Of a stretch of DNA of 25,986 nucleotides, positions 22,053-25,986 are shown piece by piece; within the stretch, counting starts at the first letter, position 1; every line of letters begins with the position of its first letter. The notes under the pieces are model-generated. The model was not told the DNA's origin. It saw only the letters and a program-made list of their open reading frames with translations, and searched no databases. Origin of the DNA: CAKRPJ01 sp934376955 (GTDB lineage: Bacteria > Bacillota > Clostridia > Lachnospirales > Lachnospiraceae); the NCBI GenBank assembly GCA_934376955.1, contig CAKRPJ010000032.1:1-25986 (forward strand). Reading direction: 5' to 3'. The translations under genes and the position numbers were made by a program.

Positions 22053-22979
22053 TTATTTAAAAAATTCATGATTTCCATGTTTGAACAGGAAATTTAAATG
22101 ACTGTCGAACCATCTGACATTTTTTGAGGATGCCATTCTCCGGTTCATAAAGTACAGTGCGCCGTCTGAGTAGTCTTCTCCTGTCAGAGCACATTCTACA
22201 GCTTTGACCGTCTCATTGCTGATCTTGCAGCGATCCAGAGAACCGTCCATAACGGGTGAGAACTGATATTTTTCATAGACAACCGATGTCACGTTGTCCG
22301 GAAATTCATCACTTTCCACGCGGTTTAAGATCACATTCGCCACCAAGATCCGACCTTTACGGTCACATCCTCCGGCTTCTGCCTGCACGATCTTTAATAA
22401 CACCTTGTAATCACGGTCAGAAAGCAGGATCCGTTCGCTGCTTTCCTCCTGTACGGCCTCTGCCGTCTCAGCAGTATTTGTTCCTTTAACAGCCTCTGTC
22501 TCTTTAACAGGATCTGTTTCCGCTGTTTTTACAGCTTCTGTTTCCTGCGCTGCTTCTTGCTCCCGCGCTGCTTCTGGCTTTCCTGCCTCTGTAACAGCTT
22601 CTGTTACCGAAGCTGCTTCAGTTTCCGACTTTGCTGCTTCTTCTGTACTTTCTTCTACAGTATTCTTTTCCTGTTCGTATCTGCTATCTGTTATATCAGA
22701 CTGGGAGAGCTCACTCTCTGTCACGGCTGCTGCCAAAACAGTGGGCTCCTCCGGGTCACTTTCTTCCCCGTCCTTATCCTCCGGTGTTTCTGCAAACGCC
22801 ACCAGCGCATTTCTGCCGCCTCCCCGGAAGTCTCCGGCTGTAAATGTGATTACAGTCACTACGGAAACTCCAACGGTCAGCACGACCGCGTCACGATGCA
22901 TCTTTTTTGATACATTGACAAATAAGGATTTTACGAATTGGAATACTGTCTGAAGAAACGATTTCCATGTATGATTCAT
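22053..22979 (-). CDS. SleB-type cell wall hydrolase with acidic linker
   Basis: A 308-residue exported protein. Basic N-terminus and a membrane segment (AVVLTVGVSVVTVITF, about 31-46), then a low-complexity linker (about 65-180) dominated by Glu, Ala and Thr with repeating TEAV/ETEAVK units. The C-terminal domain (183-308) is the SleB/Hydrolase_2 fold: LLKIVQAEAGGCDRKGRILVANVILNRV with predicted catalytic Glu201, then VVYEKYQFSPV and ALYFMNRRMAS. Such domains are lytic transglycosylase-like peptidoglycan hydrolases; outside spores they serve wall remodelling. The linker probably spans the wall. GAGG lies before the ATG. The promoter is at 23066-23095 and the leader contains a short peptide frame. 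Confidence 0.9.
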   Translation of the reverse strand: MNHTWKSFLQTVFQFVKSLFVNVSKKMHRDAVVLTVGVSVVTVITFTAGDFRGGGRNALVAFAETPEDKDGEESDPEEPTVLAAAVTESELSQSDITDSRYEQEKNTVEESTEEAAKSETEAASVTEAVTEAGKPEAAREQEAAQETEAVKTAETDPVKETEAVKGTNTAETAEAVQEESSERILLSDRDYKVLLKIVQAEAGGCDRKGRILVANVILNRVESDEFPDNVTSVVYEKYQFSPVMDGSLDRCKISNETVKAVECALTGEDYSDGALYFMNRRMASSKNVRWFDSHLNFLFKHGNHEFFK

Positions 22980-23006
22980 AGAACGCCTCTTTTCTCCACT
23001 GCATCA

Positions 23007-23030
23007 TCACTCAAAGTGAGAAATGAGCAT
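23007..23030 (-). other. Possible seven-codon leader peptide upstream of the SleB-type gene
   Basis: ATG at 23030 followed by codons for MLISHFE and a TGA stop. GGGAGGT lies about 10 bases upstream, a better ribosome site than that of the main gene. It sits within the transcribed leader, 28 bases before the SleB-type start. Could be chance. Confidence 0.3.
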
Positions 23031-23299
23031 GGTTATTTTACCTCCCGTTTTGGGTGGTGTCTGTGATTATAGGGGAGAAAAAGGCCAAAAGTCAATACAG
23101 CTCCGTTATTTTTGGTGCATTTACTAACCGAATTTTAACGTTTGTTATATTTTTTTAACATGTTGCAAGAAAAAAAGCCTTATTTTATATGGATTTTTGT
23201 ATGCATTGGCGGTAAGGGGTTTTTACAAATATTACAATTTTGTTAAATTTTATGTCCCCACTTTCATGCTATTTTCAGGGGTGTTTTGACTTATGTTAA
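23031..23299. other. Intergenic region between SleB-type and ybaK genes
   Basis: Together with the SleB-type leader (22980-23030) this makes about 320 bases without a gene. It is A/T-rich and contains the SleB-type promoter, a weak CCCC/GGGG hairpin just after ybaK (about 23250-23282) and homopolymer T/A runs. I see no open frame or RNA motif in the remainder. Confidence 0.6.
23066..23095 (-). promoter_or_regulatory. Promoter of the SleB-type hydrolase gene
   Basis: Minus strand TTGACT, 18 bases, TATAAT. The predicted leader is about 80 bases. Confidence 0.8.
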
Positions 23300-23782
23300 C
23301 TATTTTAATGTCAATTCTGTGGTTGTTGCTCCCACATACTCTGCAAGATCTGCCGGTGAAAGGATGACCTGAACCCCTCTCATTCCGGCACTCACTGCAA
23401 TTTTTTCATATTGAAATGCCGATGGATCGATAAAGGTCGGGAACCTTTTTTTCATTCCGATTGGAGAACAGCCTCCGCGGATATACCCTGTAGTGGAAAG
23501 CAGCTCCTTCATCGGCAGCATCTCCACCTTTTTATCTCCGGCTGCCTTCGCCGCTTTTTTCAGATCCACCTCATCATCCACCGGTATGCAGCAAACAAGA
23601 AATCCTGTCTTTTCCCCCTTGAGCACCAATGTCTTAAACATGCTTCCGTGGTCGACTCCCATCAGATCTGCCGCATGGCTCCCTGAAAGATCATCCTCAT
23701 CCACAGGATACTCCTTCGCCTCATATTGGATTTTTGCCTTATCAAGAAGACGCATTACATTTGTTTTAACAGCCTTCGCCAT
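23300..23782 (-). CDS. ybaK: YbaK/EbsC-type aminoacyl-tRNA deacylase
   Basis: A 160-residue protein of the YbaK/ProX editing family. It shows SMFKTLVLKG with the catalytic Lys of Cys-tRNA(Pro) deacylases, LVCCIPVDDEVDLKKAAKA, the glycine loop GYIRGGCSPIGMKK and the C-terminal VSAGMRGVQVILSPADLAE. YbaK clears Cys mis-charged onto tRNA-Pro. Length is typical. It is downstream of yebC, with yebC's terminator in between, so probably transcribed separately; the promoter is not obvious (a weak TAGACA-18-TAATGT is present). Confidence 0.93.
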   Translation of the reverse strand: MAKAVKTNVMRLLDKAKIQYEAKEYPVDEDDLSGSHAADLMGVDHGSMFKTLVLKGEKTGFLVCCIPVDDEVDLKKAAKAAGDKKVEMLPMKELLSTTGYIRGGCSPIGMKKRFPTFIDPSAFQYEKIAVSAGMRGVQVILSPADLAEYVGATTTELTLK

Positions 23783-23832
23783 ATTATTTCTTCCTTTCCG
23801 TGAACATTAAGTGTTTTAAGCTTTCTATGTCT

Positions 23833-23882
23833 AAAAGCAAAAACTCCCTCCTGATACTCACTGAGCATCCCGGAAGGAGTTT
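23833..23882 (-). terminator. Intrinsic terminator of yebC
   Basis: Minus strand AAACTCCTTCC pairs with GGAGGGAGTTT, followed by TTGCTTTT. It lies about 60 bases after the yebC stop. Confidence 0.85.
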
Positions 23883-23940
23883 AAATCTACACTCACTTTA
23901 CACGATAAATTTTACTGTGGATATTTCCCGTGATGCAGTC

Positions 23941-24669
23941 TTATTCATCCCAGTTGTGGTAAACTGCCTGCACATCATCATCCTCGTCGAGAAGATCAAG
24001 GATACGGTTCATCTTCTTGATCGCATCCTCATCCGTAAGCTCTACCCAGTTCTGAGGAATCATGGTTATATCGGCCTCGATCATCGGGATACCGGATTTT
24101 TCAAGGGACTCACGAACCTCACTGAAGGAATCCGGGTCTGTGATCACCTCATAGCTGTCTTCCTCCTCAGAGAAATCCTCTGCACCGGCATCGAGTGCCA
24201 GCATCATGAGCTCATCTGCATCCATCTCGCATTCTTCTTTATCGATGATGATCTGACCCTTACGGTCAAACATAAAGGATACGCTTCCCTGTGCGCCTAC
24301 GTTTCCGCCGCCCTTGGTAAAAGCGCTTCTTACGTTAGCTGCTGTACGGTTTTTATTATCCGTCAGGGTTTCAACGATAATCGCGATTCCGCTTGGGCCA
24401 TAGCCCTCGTAAGTAAGATTCTCATAGTTTACAGAGTTAAGGTCGCCGGCAGCCTTCTTAATACCACGATCGATCGTATCGTTCGGCATATTGTTGGCCT
24501 TTGCTTTTGCGATAACATCACGAAGCTTGCTGTTGTTAGCCGGGTCTGCTCCGCCCTCTTTTACAGCAACTGCGATCTCTCTGCCGATAACCGTAAAGAC
24601 CTTACCCTTAGCCGCATCGTTCTTCTCTTTCTTATGTTTAATATTGGCAAATTTGGAATGTCCTGACAT
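23941..24669 (-). CDS. yebC: YebC/PmpR family protein
   Basis: A 242-residue cytoplasmic protein with the full YebC signature: MSGHSKFANIKHKKEKNDAA at the N-terminus, GREIAVAVKEGG, NMPNDTIDRGIKKA, the central YEGYGPSGIAIIVETLTDN and NRTAANVRSAFTKGGGNVG. The acidic C-terminal region (DEEDDDVQAVYHNW-like end) is normal. Members have been described as transcription regulators and more recently as translation factors relieving ribosome stalling at proline-rich stretches; the sequence does not decide between them. It is monocistronic with its own promoter and terminator, and divergent from the S9 peptidase gene. Confidence 0.96.
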   Translation of the reverse strand: MSGHSKFANIKHKKEKNDAAKGKVFTVIGREIAVAVKEGGADPANNSKLRDVIAKAKANNMPNDTIDRGIKKAAGDLNSVNYENLTYEGYGPSGIAIIVETLTDNKNRTAANVRSAFTKGGGNVGAQGSVSFMFDRKGQIIIDKEECEMDADELMMLALDAGAEDFSEEEDSYEVITDPDSFSEVRESLEKSGIPMIEADITMIPQNWVELTDEDAIKKMNRILDLLDEDDDVQAVYHNWDE

Positions 24670-24751
24670 TTTTCCTGCTCCTTCCCACTTCGTCCTTATA
24701 TTTCACCTGCACAGTTTGCCGAAACCATGCATTTCATTCACAATCTTATGT

Positions 24752-24780
24752 ATTTTAGCATTATTTTAATTAGTTGGCAA
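24752..24780 (-). promoter_or_regulatory. Promoter of yebC
   Basis: Minus strand TTGCCA, 17 bases, TAAAAT with TG one base before the -10; leader about 75 bases. Confidence 0.7.
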
Positions 24781-24789
24781 GAGCTTTTC

Positions 24790-24817
24790 TTGACACAATT
24801 GCTGTGAATGCTATAAT
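24790..24817 (+). promoter_or_regulatory. Promoter of the S9 peptidase gene
   Basis: TTGACA, 16 bases, TATAAT, with TGC directly before the -10 (extended -10). A CCGGCA/TGCCGG hairpin lies in the leader (24835-24860) before GGAGG at 24875. Confidence 0.85.
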
Positions 24818-24886
24818 AGAACTGTATGACCGATCCGGCAGTCCGACTTGTTCTGCCGGCAACAAACAATTAATGGAGGAAGCACT

Positions 24887-25986
24887 ATGAAAAGAATTGA
24901 GATCGATACCTTTCTTAAATTCCAGTTTGTAAGCAATCCGTCCTTTTCACCGGATGGAAAGTTTATCGCCTTTGTTGTGTCCACTGCCGATAAGGAAGAC
25001 AACAATTATAAGGCAAACCTTTATGTCTATAGCATGGAAGCAAAAAAGGTATTAAAACTCACAAGCGGCGGCGATGCAAAAACTTATGCATGGACACCGA
25101 ACAATACCCTGCTTTTCCCAGCAGCCAGAGGAAATGAGCTGAAGAAGAAACAGGAGGCAGGTGAAAATGTTACCGGTTTCTTTGAGATCTCTCCGACTGG
25201 CGGCGAAGCGATCCTCGCTTTCACCGTAGACGCGAAAGCAACTGCCATCAAGACTCTCCCCGGCGGACAGTTCCTTTTAACCGTTAACCAGGACAACCAC
25301 AAGGAAACAAGAAAGAGCTCCTACGAAGTATTTGATGAGCTTCCCTTCTGGGGCAACGGCCTCGGCTATACAAACGCCAAGAGAAACCGTTTTGCTATTT
25401 ATGACAGAGAGTCCGCAGCTCTCACCTACCTTGCTGATGACTGGACCGAATGCGTCCGTTCTTCCGCTCTCGGTGATCTGATCCTTTATAGTGCTTACCC
25501 GTGGAAACAGGGTGTGCGCGGCCTTAACGAAGGTCTTTACCTCTATAACAGAAAAACAGGCGAGACAAAGACTCTGCTCGCTCCTGATACAATTCATACC
25601 GGTGCATTCGAGCTTTTAAATGACCACGAGGCACTTGTTGCCGCTCTGGATGCAAACCAGCCAGATACAAACAAATATTGTGAATTCTACAAGCTTGATC
25701 TCGCCAACGGCTCGATGAAGCACTACAAAGAGTACGATTATTCCATCGCCTCCGGCAGTGTCGGCTGTGATGCAAGATACGGCAGCGGACGTACCCAGAA
25801 GCTGTTAAACGGTGATTTCTATTTTGTATCCACCGTTAATGACTTTGCATGGCTCAGAAAACTGGATAAGGACGGAAATATTTCCGACAGCCTTACCGTC
25901 GGCAGCTCCTGCGACAGCTTCGATATCAATAACGAACATCTTGTAAGCTGTGAGCTTCAGGGCAGAAAGCTTGCAGAGCTCTATCT
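24887..25986 (+). CDS. S9 family peptidase, N-terminal beta-propeller part (cut by window edge)
   Basis: The first 366 codons of a gene leaving the right edge. ATG at 24887 has GGAGG eight bases upstream. The visible part is the propeller of prolyl-oligopeptidase/acyl-aminoacyl-peptidase family proteins: repeated blade patterns such as FVSNPSFSPDGKFIAFVVST, LYVYSMEAKKVLKLTSGGD and GLYLYNRKTGETKTLLAP. No signal peptide is seen, so it is cytoplasmic. The Ser-Asp-His hydrolase domain would lie beyond the window; without it, activity cannot be confirmed. The likely role is cleavage of short or N-acylated peptides. Confidence 0.9.
   Translation, partial: MKRIEIDTFLKFQFVSNPSFSPDGKFIAFVVSTADKEDNNYKANLYVYSMEAKKVLKLTSGGDAKTYAWTPNNTLLFPAARGNELKKKQEAGENVTGFFEISPTGGEAILAFTVDAKATAIKTLPGGQFLLTVNQDNHKETRKSSYEVFDELPFWGNGLGYTNAKRNRFAIYDRESAALTYLADDWTECVRSSALGDLILYSAYPWKQGVRGLNEGLYLYNRKTGETKTLLAPDTIHTGAFELLNDHEALVAALDANQPDTNKYCEFYKLDLANGSMKHYKEYDYSIASGSVGCDARYGSGRTQKLLNGDFYFVSTVNDFAWLRKLDKDGNISDSLTVGSSCDSFDINNEHLVSCELQGRKLAELY

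Noticed and set aside
22500..22800. Glu/Ala/Thr-rich repeats in the SleB-type gene as a DNA repeat or mobile insertion
   Set aside because: They stay in frame and are typical of wall-spanning linkers.
23800..24666. A 288-codon plus-strand open frame opposite yebC
   Set aside because: It mirrors the strongly conserved yebC gene and its terminator; the translation has no domain pattern.

Overview
The window looks like chromosome from a gut-type member of the Clostridia, most likely Lachnospiraceae. This is inferred from moderate GC, strong AGGAGG ribosome binding sites, near-consensus sigma-A promoters, a PPi-type phosphofructokinase, a SpoIID-like protein and a SleB-type hydrolase. The genus cannot be fixed from the sequence alone. 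Almost all genes are on the minus strand; only the phosphofructokinase gene and a truncated S9 peptidase gene at the right edge are on the plus strand. No transposase, CRISPR array, tRNA or rRNA was seen.

Positions 1-6408 hold a minus-strand signalling operon. In transcription order it contains a promoter, a c-di-GMP-I riboswitch aptamer that appears to be split by an inserted repeat, an amino-acid-type substrate-binding lipoprotein, a hybrid histidine kinase, an Hpt protein, a REC-HD-GYP protein (putative c-di-GMP phosphodiesterase), a short and probably truncated sugar-type binding lipoprotein, and the start of another binding-domain protein cut by the window edge. The parts suggest a phosphorelay ending in c-di-GMP hydrolysis, with the operon's own leader sensing c-di-GMP.

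Positions 6660-8092 hold a plus-strand PPi-dependent phosphofructokinase gene. Positions 8129-17340 hold a minus-strand catabolic locus: a GntR/FCD regulator, a complete Opp/Dpp-type ABC transporter (binding protein, two permeases, two ATPases), then a creatininase-family hydrolase, a carbon-nitrogen hydrolase and an RraA-like protein. This reads as import and stepwise breakdown of a small amide-containing compound; the substrate is unknown. oppA has its own perfect-consensus promoter, and a terminator-like hairpin separates it from the permeases.

Positions 17411-25986 hold housekeeping and envelope genes: a large SpoIID/LytB protein overlapping an AI-2E-family membrane protein, a probable 6S RNA gene with promoter and terminator, an HAD phosphatase, a SleB-type cell wall hydrolase, a YbaK-type aminoacyl-tRNA deacylase, a YebC/PmpR protein, and the N-terminal part of an S9 peptidase.

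The most unusual feature is a dispersed, highly structured repeat of about 165 nt. Two full-length copies lie at 6130-6293 (+) and 6483-6648 (-), and three partial copies at 3038-3087, 10464-10503 and 16514-16589. The two full copies differ in sequence in most stems but keep the pairing, while a tail of about 38 nt is nearly invariant. One copy sits inside the riboswitch and two supply the stop codons of neighbouring genes.
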